Shown here in pieces: positions 1-9,470 of a stretch of DNA of 64,000 bases. Each line of letters starts with the position of its first letter. The first letter of the stretch is position 1. The stretch is from Flavobacterium sp. SUN046 (lineage in GTDB: Bacteria > Bacteroidota > Bacteroidia > Flavobacteriales > Flavobacteriaceae). The translations under genes and the position numbers were made by a program. The stretch is taken from NCBI RefSeq assembly GCF_028867965.1, contig NZ_JAPQNT010000008.1, positions 62,001 to 126,000 on the forward strand. The letters run 5' to 3'. The notes under the pieces were generated by a model. The model was not told the DNA's origin and did not search any database. It saw nothing but the letters and a program-made list of their open reading frames with translations.

Positions 1-1568
1 TTGGTTGAATACCAATTTTGTCTTCTTTCATACAAATCGGCTGTTAAGTTGTATTGCGAACCTCTATCAAATGATGGAGCAAACTCAGTATTTTCTGAAA
101 ATTCAGTATTTGCAGAAAGCTCAACTCTGTATTTCAAACCTTTAATTATACTAGCTTCTGCATACACATTACCAAGGAAATTTTTTCTCACTAAAGTATT
201 TTTTTTAGTTAGTGCTTCAGCAACAGGATTAAAATAATTTACGTTTTGACCAGATGGTGGTGCGGCATAATTACCATCAAGATTTCTAATTGGTAAATCA
301 GGCGCTTGTAATAAGGTGTTGCTTATTAAACCTGTAAAACTTTGATTAACAGTAATTTTTTCATTACTAATTCCAGTATTAATGTTGGTTCCAACTTTCA
401 ACCAATCTTTAACTTTAGAGTCTAAGTTTAAACGCATGGTATATCTTTTGTAACCTGATCCTATTATATTACCTTCTTGATCTAAAAAACCACCAGATAA
501 GTAATAATTGGTACCATCTTTAGCACCAGAAAAAGCTATTTGATGACTTTTAGCAATTGATGTTTGATATATTTCATTTTGCCAATTTGTACCATTTCCT
601 AGTAATTCAGGATGTGCAAATTCAGCTCTTGGTGTATTTCCGAAAATTTGAGCCAAACCATTTTGATGAATTGCATATTCTCTTAAATTCAACACATCAA
701 GTTTTTTGTAAATTGATGCCACTGAAGTATATCCATCATAAGTTATTTTACCTGTTCCTTTAGTGCCAGATTTAGTTGTAATAATAATTACACCGTTGGC
801 ACCTCTTGAACCATAAATTGCAGTTGCAGAAGCATCTTTTAAAACGTCTATACTTAAAATATCATTAGGATTAATCAATGAAAGTGGTGATGCAGCGCTG
901 TTTCCACTGCCTCCACTTGATGAAAAGTCATTTCCAGAAATTGGTCTACCACTTGTTGCTCTACCAGTAGCATCACCAGATATTGGCACACCATCTATAA
1001 TGTATAAAGGTTCATTAGTGCCATTAATAGAAGTAACACCTCTAACTCTTACAGATGCTGCTGCACCAGGTTGTCCGTTGCCATTTGTAACAGAAACTCC
1101 AGCCAATTTACCTTGTAGCATTTGATCAAGCGATACTTGTTTTAAATCTTGAATATCTTTGGTTTTTATGGATGAAACAGAACCATTTACATCATTTTTC
1201 TTTTGTGTTCCATATCCAATAACCACTACTTCATTTAAACTTTCTGAGGCTTCTTGTAGCTTAATACTTATTTTACTTTTACCATTAACCGCAACTTCTT
1301 GCTTAATGAATCCTATAAAATTAAATATTAAAGTAGCATCATTTGGCGCCGTAATTTGATAATTACCATTGTTATCTGTTAAAACTCCAATTTTAGTGTT
1401 TTTAATTGTAACACTTGCTCCAGGAAGTGAAATGCCTTTCAAGTCGGTTACAGTTCCAGAAACTTTAGTTTGGGCATTTAATAATGAAAATGCACTAAAA
1501 AGAAAAAATAAAGCAATTTTGTTTTTACTTTTTGCACATCGAGTGAAATAAAAAAGCAAGTCCCTCAT
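1..1568 (-). CDS. SusC/RagA-like TonB-dependent outer-membrane receptor (partial)
   Basis: About 522 N-terminal residues are present; the gene runs off the left edge. From the ATG at 1568 there is a hydrophobic signal region ending near LLNAQ, then a carboxypeptidase-like regulatory domain (VSGTVTDLKGISLPGASV), a TonB-box/plug boundary (LNEVVVIGYGTQ) and a plug domain with LQGKLAGV, PLYIIDGVPI and AIYGSRGANGVIIITTK. All are standard SusC features. SusC proteins form the outer-membrane channel that imports glycans captured by a SusD lipoprotein; a susD gene would be expected further left. Position beside a mannan operon suggests that mannan oligosaccharides are the ligand, which is inference. 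A TAnnTTTG-type -7 box sits at 1664-1671 (minus strand) but without a well-spaced -33 box. Confidence 0.93.
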   Translation of the reverse strand, partial: MRDLLFYFTRCAKSKNKIALFFLFSAFSLLNAQTKVSGTVTDLKGISLPGASVTIKNTKIGVLTDNNGNYQITAPNDATLIFNFIGFIKQEVAVNGKSKISIKLQEASESLNEVVVIGYGTQKKNDVNGSVSSIKTKDIQDLKQVSLDQMLQGKLAGVSVTNGNGQPGAAASVRVRGVTSINGTNEPLYIIDGVPISGDATGRATSGRPISGNDFSSSGGSGNSAASPLSLINPNDILSIDVLKDASATAIYGSRGANGVIIITTKSGTKGTGKITYDGYTSVASIYKKLDVLNLREYAIHQNGLAQIFGNTPRAEFAHPELLGNGTNWQNEIYQTSIAKSHQIAFSGAKDGTNYYLSGGFLDQEGNIIGSGYKRYTMRLNLDSKVKDWLKVGTNINTGISNEKITVNQSFTGLISNTLLQAPDLPIRNLDGNYAAPPSGQNVNYFNPVAEALTKKNTLVRKNFLGNVYAEASIIKGLKYRVELSANTEFSENTEFAPSFDRGSQYNLTADLYERRQNWYST

Positions 1569-1845
1569 AATTTTGTTTGTTTGGTTAATTAATAATGATT
1601 TCTAAATAAATAAATAATAAAATTCTGTTTTATGTAATTTTATAGTTCTTTTATTATGAATAACAAATTTATGTGAGTTGTTAACCAAAAGTTAATATTA
1701 TTTTATCATTTCATTCTATTATTTCCGCTATCGATTTCGTAACTATTTGTAATTAATTTGACAAAATCATATTATATGTGCGAATTTTATCAATCACATA
1801 TTAATAAGAAACTAATTAAGTTGTAAATTAGATAAGGTTATTGCT

Positions 1846-2745
1846 TTATAAGAACCGTTTCATTCCGTAAAATTCTTCACGATATTGGCTGGGTGTAGTT
1901 TTTTTTATGCTTTTAAAAATTCTATTGAAATTGGCAATGTTGTTAAATCCTGATTTGAAAGCAATTTCAGAAATACTCAAGTCTTTTTCAACCAACCACC
2001 GCGCAGAATATCCAACTCGAATGTCATTCAAGTAATTAACAAATGTTTTTCCGGTGCGCTTTTTAATGAATCGATTAAAAGAAACGGCACTCATCATTGC
2101 CACATCAGAAACATCATCTAACGTAATTTTTTCGGCAAAGTTTTTTTGTACAAATTCATATACTAGTTTCATTTTATCATCGTCTTCAAACTTGTCATAA
2201 TCTATTGTATAAGTTGACAGAAGCCTTTGATTTCGTGAGTTTGCCATGTCTTGTAAAATAGAAACTATCTCTAAAAAATAATCCATTCCATCCAATCGTG
2301 ATAATTTAGAAATGCGATCGTGCAACTCGTTTGCTGTTTTTTTAGAAAATAAGATTCCATGAATTGACCTATTAAACATTTCTTTTATTGAGCCCATTAT
2401 TCGTCTCGTAAGTAAATCATCGTCAAATAAATCATTGTGAAATTGAATGGTAATTTCGTGAATTTTTTTGCTTTTACATTTATTCATTTCCCAACCATGA
2501 TATAAATTTGGACCTACAAGAACCAATTCTATATCATCAATTTCTTCAATATGGTCACCAACAATTCGTCGAACTCCTTTTCCGTTTTTAATAAAATTAA
2601 TTTCATATTCTGGATGATAATGAATCGGAAAATCAAAATTATCTTTAACTCTGTCAAAAACCAAAAAGCTATCTCCTTTAGTAAGCGGTGTAATTTCGCG
2701 ATGAAATTTTGTTATATCTTTCATATCTGAATATTTAATTTGCAA
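1846..2745 (-). CDS. AraC-family transcriptional regulator
   Basis: The 299-residue protein has an N-terminal cupin-like sensing domain (PIHYHPEYEINFI near residue 40, then LVLVGPNLYHGW) and a C-terminal AraC double helix-turn-helix. In the C-terminal part, TLDDVSDVAMMSAVSFNRFIKK is followed by GYSARWLV, LSISEIAFKSGFNNIANFNRIFK and TPSQYRE. It probably senses a sugar and controls the adjoining mannan genes. It lies between the susC-like gene (same strand) and the divergent mannanase operon, the usual place for a local regulator. The start codon is not certain; a second Met at residue 8 is possible. The actual inducer cannot be read from sequence. Confidence 0.93.
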   Translation of the reverse strand: MQIKYSDMKDITKFHREITPLTKGDSFLVFDRVKDNFDFPIHYHPEYEINFIKNGKGVRRIVGDHIEEIDDIELVLVGPNLYHGWEMNKCKSKKIHEITIQFHNDLFDDDLLTRRIMGSIKEMFNRSIHGILFSKKTANELHDRISKLSRLDGMDYFLEIVSILQDMANSRNQRLLSTYTIDYDKFEDDDKMKLVYEFVQKNFAEKITLDDVSDVAMMSAVSFNRFIKKRTGKTFVNYLNDIRVGYSARWLVEKDLSISEIAFKSGFNNIANFNRIFKSIKKTTPSQYREEFYGMKRFL

Positions 2746-2777
2746 TTATATGATATAAAAATGATAAAATAATACTA

Positions 2778-2806
2778 TTGATGATGAATTAACAAAACTA
2801 TCTTTG
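2778..2806 (+). promoter_or_regulatory. Putative Bacteroidota-type promoter of the mannan operon
   Basis: TTG at 2778-2780 is followed after 18 bases by TATCTTTG at 2799-2806. This matches the TTG-N17-23-TAnnTTTG consensus known from Flavobacterium. Transcription would begin near 2813, leaving a leader of about 140 bases before the GH26 gene. Confidence 0.5.
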
Positions 2807-2955
2807 AACTTTAAGAAAAATAAGTAGTTGATTTTTTCGTATAATAAAATAAAAACAACTAAAAATTACGAAATTCTTACTAATAGTAATAAAATGTAGA
2901 AGTGTAATTTATATTAAATTTGAAGCATAATTCATTTACAAACAAACTCATACTA

Positions 2956-4092
2956 ATGAAAATATACTCTTTACTGACTTTGTCAACGCTACTTTTAGGA
3001 ATTTCTTGCAAAGCACAAGACGTAAAAGCAGTAGTTAAAACGTCTGACGAAAATACAACTTTAGAAACTAAAAATTTATATAAAAACCTTAGTCAGCTTA
3101 GAGAAAACGGATTTTTGTTTGGAAATCAAGATGCACTAGCTTACGGTGTCAATTGGAAATACCAAGAAGGAAGATGCGATATTAAAGACGTTACAGGCGA
3201 TTATCCTGGAATTTACGGCTGGGATTTAGGCGGCACAGAACACAAGTCTGATACTGATATTGACGGAGTTCCATTTGTAAAAATGAAACAATGGATTAAA
3301 GAAATTTATGATCGTGGTGGCGTTAGTACAATGAGTTGGCACATGGATAATCCGTTTACAGGTAAAAATGCTTGGGATACAACGCCAAATTCATTTGCAT
3401 CAATTTTGCCAAACGGTTCAAAACATGAGCTGTACAAATCTTGGTTAGACAATTCAGTAAAATTCTTTTTATCTTTGAAAGGAAGTGATGGTAAACCAAT
3501 TCCGATTTTGTACCGTCCATTTCATGAGCTTACAGGAAACTGGTTTTGGTGGTGCAAAAACAATGCAACTCCAGAGCAATTCAAAGAAGTTTGGAAATTT
3601 ACAGTTGATTATTACAAGTCGAAAGGAGTTCACAATTTACTATATGTTTACAATACTTCTATGGTAAAATCTCGTGAAGAATTTCTAGAATATTATCCTG
3701 GAGCTGATTATGCTGATATTATAAGTTTCGATAATTATGAATATAATGATCCAACTAAAGACAATTCATTTGTTGAAAATAACTTAAAATTATTTGAGAT
3801 TTTAGATCAAATTGCCAAAGAACAAAACAAATTAACTGCCTTTGCAGAAGTAGGATATGAAGCAATTCCGTATGATAAATTTTGGACAAAAACATTGCTA
3901 GAATCCATCGGAAAATATAAAATTTCTTATGTTTTAGCATGGAGAAATCACGGTTGGCAAGAGCAAGAAAAGAAAATGCATTACTATGTTCCATACAAAG
4001 GTCAAGTGAGCGAAAAAGATTTTATAGCTTTTTTTAATTTGAATCAAACACTTTTTCAAAAAGATGTTTCATATAAATTAATGTATAAATAA
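2956..4092 (+). CDS. GH26 beta-mannanase lipoprotein
   Basis: The protein is an endo-acting or mannobiose-releasing beta-1,4-mannanase of glycoside hydrolase family 26. The acid/base Glu is in YRPFHELTGNWFWW (about residue 191) and the nucleophile Glu is in TAFAEVGYEA (about residue 298). I chose the ATG at 2956 because it gives a clean lipoprotein signal (LLLGISCKA, lipid-modified Cys about 18); an upstream TTG at 2920 would add 12 residues ahead of it. It is the first gene of the plus-strand operon and corresponds by family and neighbours to ManA of the Bacteroides fragilis mannan pathway. The sequence after the Cys (KAQD) lacks an obvious acidic surface-export signal, so a periplasmic location is possible. 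Confidence 0.93.
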   Translation: MKIYSLLTLSTLLLGISCKAQDVKAVVKTSDENTTLETKNLYKNLSQLRENGFLFGNQDALAYGVNWKYQEGRCDIKDVTGDYPGIYGWDLGGTEHKSDTDIDGVPFVKMKQWIKEIYDRGGVSTMSWHMDNPFTGKNAWDTTPNSFASILPNGSKHELYKSWLDNSVKFFLSLKGSDGKPIPILYRPFHELTGNWFWWCKNNATPEQFKEVWKFTVDYYKSKGVHNLLYVYNTSMVKSREEFLEYYPGADYADIISFDNYEYNDPTKDNSFVENNLKLFEILDQIAKEQNKLTAFAEVGYEAIPYDKFWTKTLLESIGKYKISYVLAWRNHGWQEQEKKMHYYVPYKGQVSEKDFIAFFNLNQTLFQKDVSYKLMYK

Positions 4093-4120
4093 ACCCAAAT
4101 TCAATAGCAAAATATAATTA

Positions 4121-6046
4121 ATGAAACTTTCTACAATTGACATAACAATAATAATAGCCTACTTCATTTTAATGATTGTCATTGGTTTTGTAATGAAAAA
4201 CAGAGCCAAAAAAAGTAAAGACAATTATTTAATGGCAGGAAAAAAATTACCTTGGTACATGTTGGGTTTGAGCGATGCAAGTGATATGTTTGACATTTCT
4301 GGAACCATGCTTTTAGTAAGTATGGCTTTTTTATACGGATTTAAAAGTATCTGGATTCCGTGGATGTGGCCCGTTTTTAATCAAGTATTTTTGATGGTTT
4401 TCTTAAGCAAATGGCTTAGAAGAAGTAACGCAACGACTGGAGCCGAATGGCTTGGAACACGTTTCGGATTATCAGATAAAGGTGTAAAACAAAGTCACGC
4501 TATCGTAGTGGTTTTTGCTTTAATGCTTTGCATCGGATATATGGCGTATGCCTTTGTTGGCGTTGGCGAATTTTTAGAAATTTTCATTCCTTATGAAACC
4601 ATCAAAGAAGTAGTACCATTTTTAAATCATAATTTAGAAACATTTACCGCTGGAAGTTCAGAATATGCATTAGCATTAATTGAGGCTAAAAATGCTACAG
4701 CTCAATTTTATGGAGTTTCCATTTGTATAGTTGCCACATTTTACAGTATTGTTGGTGGAATGCACGGCATTGTTCTAGCTGATTTTATCAAATACATGAT
4801 TATGATTGTGTGTTCTATTTTTGTTGGAACTATTGCAATGCAACACTTAGCAAGTTCAGGAATTGTAATTACCGATAGAATGCCACTTGGTTGGGACAAT
4901 CCAATTTTTGGTAAAGAACTAGGATTAGATTGGAGTAAAATTCTTCCAGATGCAACTTTGAAACTTCAAAAAGATGGATACAAATTATTTTCAGCTATTG
5001 TTAGTATGATGTTTTTTTCTGGAGTTTTAAAATCGTTGGCCGGACCAGCACCAAACTATGATTGCCAGAAAATATTAAGTACAAAATCACCAGAAGAAGC
5101 TAGTAAAATGAGCGGATTTATTTCTATTATTTTGCTTCCAATTCGCTATTTTATGGTCATGGGTTTGTGTATTTTAGGAATACTTTTTTTCAAAGATTTA
5201 AGTTTGCATCAAACTGCTGATGGAATTAATTTTGAAAGCATCATGCCTGCTGTTATCAACAAATACCTTCCAGTTGGATTGGTTGGATTAGTTCTTGCAG
5301 GTTTTTTAGGCGCATTTATGAGTAACTTTTCTGGAACTTTAAATGCGGGTCAAGCTTATATTGTAAATGATATTTATCTAAAATATTTTAATCCAACTGC
5401 CGATAGAAAACAAGTCATCAATATGGGATATCTCTCGGGAATTGTAATGGTAATTCTTGGTGTTGGTTTGGGTCTTTTAATTAAAGATGTCAACATGATT
5501 TTCAATATTATTACTGCCGGTTTGTATGGCGGATTCGTATGCGCTAACGTTTTAAAATGGTATTGGTGGCGATTCAATGCCAACGGATATTTTTACGGAA
5601 TGTTATTCGGAATTATTGCAAGTGCTATTCCTCCAGCATTATCAGTTTCTGGAATTACCACCTATTTTGATGGTACTCGAATGTTATATTTCTTTCCAAT
5701 ATTTATTGTGATTCAATTGGTTGCCTGCGTTTTAGGTTCTTATGCTGCGCCACCAACAGAAAAAGCAGTTTTGCATAGTTTCTATAAAAATGTGCGTCCT
5801 TGGGGATTTTGGAAACCAATTCACGATGAATTAGCATTGGAAGATTCAACTTTAGAAAAAAATAAAAACTTTAAATTAAATATGTTCAATGTATTTCTTG
5901 GAATAACTGGACAAATTTTACTCACATTAGTTCCAATGTATCTAATTCTTTCGCGATGGTTTGCACTCGGAATCGTCTTCGGATTATTTGTAATAATTGC
6001 TTTCATAATGAAACGCACTTGGTGGAACCGATTAACTGATTTTTAA
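4121..6046 (+). CDS. Sodium:solute symporter (SSS family), likely mannobiose importer
   Basis: The 641-residue polytopic inner-membrane protein has more than a dozen hydrophobic segments and SSS-family features: an N-terminal NYLMAGKKLPWYMLGLS segment, the ATFYSIVGGMHGIVLADFIK region, and GLVGLVLAGFLGAFMSNFSGTLNAGQAYIVND. SSS proteins use the sodium gradient to import sugars or other small solutes. It sits 28 bases after the GH26 gene and 29 before GH130. In the B. fragilis mannan cluster the equivalent gene is a sugar/cation symporter, so mannobiose is the best-guess substrate (inference from context). It is longer than most SSS transporters because of an extra C-terminal helix pair, as often seen in Bacteroidota. 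Confidence 0.9.
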   Translation: MKLSTIDITIIIAYFILMIVIGFVMKNRAKKSKDNYLMAGKKLPWYMLGLSDASDMFDISGTMLLVSMAFLYGFKSIWIPWMWPVFNQVFLMVFLSKWLRRSNATTGAEWLGTRFGLSDKGVKQSHAIVVVFALMLCIGYMAYAFVGVGEFLEIFIPYETIKEVVPFLNHNLETFTAGSSEYALALIEAKNATAQFYGVSICIVATFYSIVGGMHGIVLADFIKYMIMIVCSIFVGTIAMQHLASSGIVITDRMPLGWDNPIFGKELGLDWSKILPDATLKLQKDGYKLFSAIVSMMFFSGVLKSLAGPAPNYDCQKILSTKSPEEASKMSGFISIILLPIRYFMVMGLCILGILFFKDLSLHQTADGINFESIMPAVINKYLPVGLVGLVLAGFLGAFMSNFSGTLNAGQAYIVNDIYLKYFNPTADRKQVINMGYLSGIVMVILGVGLGLLIKDVNMIFNIITAGLYGGFVCANVLKWYWWRFNANGYFYGMLFGIIASAIPPALSVSGITTYFDGTRMLYFFPIFIVIQLVACVLGSYAAPPTEKAVLHSFYKNVRPWGFWKPIHDELALEDSTLEKNKNFKLNMFNVFLGITGQILLTLVPMYLILSRWFALGIVFGLFVIIAFIMKRTWWNRLTDF

Positions 6047-6075
6047 AACAAATTTATAATATAATACGCATTTGT

Positions 6076-7260
6076 ATGATAACGGAAAACATAACCAAAA
6101 TTCACAATTTCGATACTTTAACAGCAAGTCATTTGGAATTTTTAAAACAACCAAATTCTCCAGTTGAAGAAAATAACGGAATTTATTCAAGATATAAAAA
6201 TCCAGTAGTTACTGCCAAGCACGTTCCATTAAATTGGCGTTACGATTTTAATGCAGAAACTAATCCGTTCGCATTAGAACGTATCGGTTTTAATGCAACT
6301 TTTAACGCAGGCGCAATGAAATTTAATGACAAATATGTGCTTTGTCTGAGAGTTGAAGGTAATGACAGAAAATCGTTTTTCGCTATGGCAGAAAGCCCTA
6401 ACGGAATTGATAATTTTGAGTTTTGGGATAAACCATGTGTAATTCCACAAATTCAAGGAAATCCAGATACGAATGCTTACGATATGCGTTTGGTGCAACA
6501 CGAAGACGGCTGGATTTACGGAATTTTTTGTACTGAAAGAAAAGATCCATCGGCACCAAAAAGCGATACAAGTACCGCAATTGCAAATGCTGGTTTAGTT
6601 CGAACCAAAGATTTAAAACATTTTGAACGGTTGCCTGATTTGATTTCGAATACTGGTCAACAACGAAATGTGGTGCTTCACCCAGAATTTGTTAACGGAA
6701 AATATGCAGTTTATACTCGTCCGCAAGACGGATTTATTGATGTTGGAAATGGTGGCGGAATCGGACTTGGTTACATTGACAAAATGGAAAATCCAGTTGT
6801 AAAAGACGAAAAAATTATCTTCGGAAAAGTATATCATACTATTTATGAACTAAAAAACGGACTCGGACCAGCACCAATAAAAACTGAAAAAGGCTGGTTG
6901 CATTTAGCACACGGAGTAAGAAATACAGCTGCTGGTTTGCGTTACACCTTGTATGTTTTTATGACCGATTTGCATGATATTTCTAAAGTAATTCACACTC
7001 CAGCAGGACATTTTATGGCGCCAGAAAACGATGAACGTGTTGGCGATGTTTCCAATGTTTTGTTTTCAAACGGTTGGATTGCTGACGATAACGGAACCGT
7101 TTATGTTTATTACGCTTCATCGGATACCAAAATGCACGTCGCAACATCAACAGTAGAAAAATTAGTTGATTATGTTATTAATTCTCCAGAAGACACATTC
7201 ACATCAGCAGGTTCTGTAAATACAATTATCGAATTGATTGAAAGAAATAAGTCAGTTTAA
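6076..7260 (+). CDS. GH130 beta-1,4-mannosylglucose phosphorylase
   Basis: The 394-residue cytoplasmic protein has no signal peptide and is a typical family 130 inverting phosphorylase. The region NPDTNAYDMRLVQHEDGW (from residue 129) carries the expected catalytic Asp (Asp131), in the same place as in the B. fragilis enzyme. RPQDGFID, HTIYELKNGLGPAPIKTEKGWL and the N-terminal NPFALERIGFNATFNAGA stretch also fit subfamily GH130_1. The family reaction is mannosyl-1,4-glucose plus phosphate to mannose 1-phosphate plus glucose. With the epimerase two genes downstream it would complete intracellular mannobiose breakdown. Confidence 0.93.
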   Translation: MITENITKIHNFDTLTASHLEFLKQPNSPVEENNGIYSRYKNPVVTAKHVPLNWRYDFNAETNPFALERIGFNATFNAGAMKFNDKYVLCLRVEGNDRKSFFAMAESPNGIDNFEFWDKPCVIPQIQGNPDTNAYDMRLVQHEDGWIYGIFCTERKDPSAPKSDTSTAIANAGLVRTKDLKHFERLPDLISNTGQQRNVVLHPEFVNGKYAVYTRPQDGFIDVGNGGGIGLGYIDKMENPVVKDEKIIFGKVYHTIYELKNGLGPAPIKTEKGWLHLAHGVRNTAAGLRYTLYVFMTDLHDISKVIHTPAGHFMAPENDERVGDVSNVLFSNGWIADDNGTVYVYYASSDTKMHVATSTVEKLVDYVINSPEDTFTSAGSVNTIIELIERNKSV

Positions 7261-7273
7261 TTTATAAAATTAT

Positions 7274-8245
7274 ATGAAAAAATTTCTTCTTATTTTACTA
7301 TTTACAACTGCTTTTGCAAGTGCTCAAGTAGTGAAAAATAATGGTAACCTTCAAGTTATTAAAACCCAATTGTGCAACCAAAAAGGAAATCCGATTGCCC
7401 TTCACGGAATGAGTTATGGCTGGAGTTGTTTTCATCCGTCTTTTTACAATAAACAAACAGTAAAATGGCTAAAAAAAGATTGGAATTGTACCGTAATTAG
7501 AGCCGCAATGGGAATCGAACCGGATAATGGTTATTTGCAAAACCCCAAAGCGTCCGAAAAATTAATTACTGATGTTGTTGATGCTGCTATAGCAAATGAT
7601 ATTTATGTAATTATAGACTGGCACAGTCATAATTTGAATACAAAAGAAGCTATCGATTTCTTTGATAGAATCTCAAAAAAATACAATAAATTTCCAAATG
7701 TAATTTACGAAATCGTCAACGAACCTGACCAAGAATCTTGGGAAGAAGTAAAAGCCTATTCCGAAGAAATTATTGCAACTATCCGAAAAAATGATCCTGA
7801 TAATATCATTTTAGTTGGCTCTCCACATTGGGATCAAGATGTAAATTTACCAGCAGAAAATCCGATAAAAAATGTAACGAATGTAATGTATACCATGCAT
7901 TTTTACGCAGGCACACACAAGCAATGGTTGCGCGATAGAACTGATGAAGCCATCAAGAAAGGACTTCCAATTTTTGTTTCTGAATCTGCTGGAATGGAAG
8001 CTTCTGGCGATGCCGCAATGGATTACGTAGAATGGCAAAAATTCATCGATTGGATGAATAGTAACAAATTGAGTTGGATTACTTGGTCGGTTTCTGATAA
8101 AGAGGAAACGTGTTCTGTATTGAAAAAAGGAGCGGCATCAACTGGAAATTGGAAATCATCCGATTTAAAAGAATCCGGAATCAAAACAAGAGACTATTTG
8201 AAATTATATAATGAAGACGGAACTTTAAAATCAACTTCAAAATAA
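7274..8245 (+). CDS. GH5 (GH5_2-like) endoglycanase, secreted
   Basis: The 323-residue protein has a Sec signal peptide (MKKFLLILLFTTAFASAQ) and a single GH5 catalytic domain. The substrate-binding loop HGMSYGWSCFH, the NVIYEIVNEP motif (acid/base Glu150) and PIFVSESAG (nucleophile Glu237) are intact, with IDWHSH and TMHFYAG as further family markers. The overall pattern is that of subfamily GH5_2, whose known members are mostly beta-1,4-glucanases. In a mannan operon this suggests action on the glucose-containing linkages of glucomannan, or a broadened specificity; that is inference. It carries no lipobox, so a periplasmic location is likely. Confidence 0.88.
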   Translation: MKKFLLILLFTTAFASAQVVKNNGNLQVIKTQLCNQKGNPIALHGMSYGWSCFHPSFYNKQTVKWLKKDWNCTVIRAAMGIEPDNGYLQNPKASEKLITDVVDAAIANDIYVIIDWHSHNLNTKEAIDFFDRISKKYNKFPNVIYEIVNEPDQESWEEVKAYSEEIIATIRKNDPDNIILVGSPHWDQDVNLPAENPIKNVTNVMYTMHFYAGTHKQWLRDRTDEAIKKGLPIFVSESAGMEASGDAAMDYVEWQKFIDWMNSNKLSWITWSVSDKEETCSVLKKGAASTGNWKSSDLKESGIKTRDYLKLYNEDGTLKSTSK

Positions 8246-8260
8246 CAAAAAGTAAGCGAA

Positions 8261-9463
8261 ATGATTTATGAAAAGGAAACTATAAAATTTGACACATTTT
8301 TAGATAAAATCAAAGCCGAATTACATTCTATTTTAAACTATTGGGAAACTAATACTATAGATGTAAAGTTTGGAGGTTTCATTGGTGAAATTGATGCTAA
8401 CGAAGTTAAAAATGAATTTGCCGATAAAGGTTCAGTTTTAAATGCTAGAATTCTGTGGTCGTTTTCTGCGGCTTATACTGTGACTAAAAATCCGAATCAT
8501 TTGGCCATTGCCGAAAGAGCTTTTGAATATATTCACAGCTATTTTTATGATAAAGAATCTGGAGGAATTTTTTGGTCTGTAAACTACGAAGGATTGCCAA
8601 AAGACACTAAAAATCAAATATACGCCTTAGCTTTTACCATTTACGGTTTGTCTGAATATTACAAAATTTCGCACAAACAAGAAGCGTTGCAACTGGCAAT
8701 AACTTTATATAATTCAATAGAAAAACACAGTTACGATGAAAAAAATGAAGGTTATTTTGAAGCCTTTACACGCAATTGGCAACCTGTAGAAGATTTACGT
8801 TTGAGTGCTAAAGATGCCAACGAAAAGAAAACTATGAATACGCATTTGCACATTGTAGAAGCGTATGCAAATCTATATCAAGTTTGGCCCGATTTAGAAT
8901 TAAAAGACAAAATAAAAAAGTTGCTTTATGTTATCAGTATTTATTTTATTGATAAAAACTCGTGGCATTTAAAATTATTTTTTGACGAAAATTGGATAGA
9001 AAAACCTGATGTAATTTCGTATGGTCACGATATCGAAGCGGCTTGGTTATTACAATGGTGTGCCGAAGTAATTGACGACAAGCAACTGATAGAAAAATAC
9101 CAAAAATATGCTGTTGCAATTGCAAAAGTTACTAAAGAAGGAATTGATGAAGATGGCGGATTGTGGTATGAATTTGATTCAAAAGATAACATATTAATTC
9201 CTGAAAAACATTGGTGGCCACAATCAGAACTTTGGATCGGAATGATAAATGCCTGGCAATTGACTAAAGACGAAGAATATTTAAAAATTACTGAAAAAAA
9301 CTTCGAATTTGTTCAAAAATATATTCTGGATAAACAAAACGGCGAGTGGATTTGGGGAATTAATCAAGATTATTCTAAAATTGAGAAAGACAAAGCTGGT
9401 TTCTGGAAATGTCCGTACCACAATTCACGTGCTTGTTTAGAATTACTCAAACGATTAAAATAA
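8261..9463 (+). CDS. AGE-family mannobiose/cellobiose 2-epimerase
   Basis: The 400-residue cytoplasmic protein belongs to the N-acylglucosamine 2-epimerase (AGE) superfamily, with an (alpha/alpha)6-barrel. Visible markers are the start (YWETNTIDVKFGGFIGEI), KNQIYALAFTIYGLSEYY, MNTHLHIVEAYANLY, SYGHDIEAAWLL with a catalytic-type His, and KHWWPQSELWIGM with a second His-containing motif, ending KCPYHNSRACLE. These match cellobiose/mannobiose 2-epimerases rather than GlcNAc epimerases. It would convert beta-1,4-mannobiose to mannosylglucose, the substrate of the GH130 enzyme in the same operon. Confidence 0.9.
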   Translation: MIYEKETIKFDTFLDKIKAELHSILNYWETNTIDVKFGGFIGEIDANEVKNEFADKGSVLNARILWSFSAAYTVTKNPNHLAIAERAFEYIHSYFYDKESGGIFWSVNYEGLPKDTKNQIYALAFTIYGLSEYYKISHKQEALQLAITLYNSIEKHSYDEKNEGYFEAFTRNWQPVEDLRLSAKDANEKKTMNTHLHIVEAYANLYQVWPDLELKDKIKKLLYVISIYFIDKNSWHLKLFFDENWIEKPDVISYGHDIEAAWLLQWCAEVIDDKQLIEKYQKYAVAIAKVTKEGIDEDGGLWYEFDSKDNILIPEKHWWPQSELWIGMINAWQLTKDEEYLKITEKNFEFVQKYILDKQNGEWIWGINQDYSKIEKDKAGFWKCPYHNSRACLELLKRLK

Positions 9464-9470
9464 GAACGTT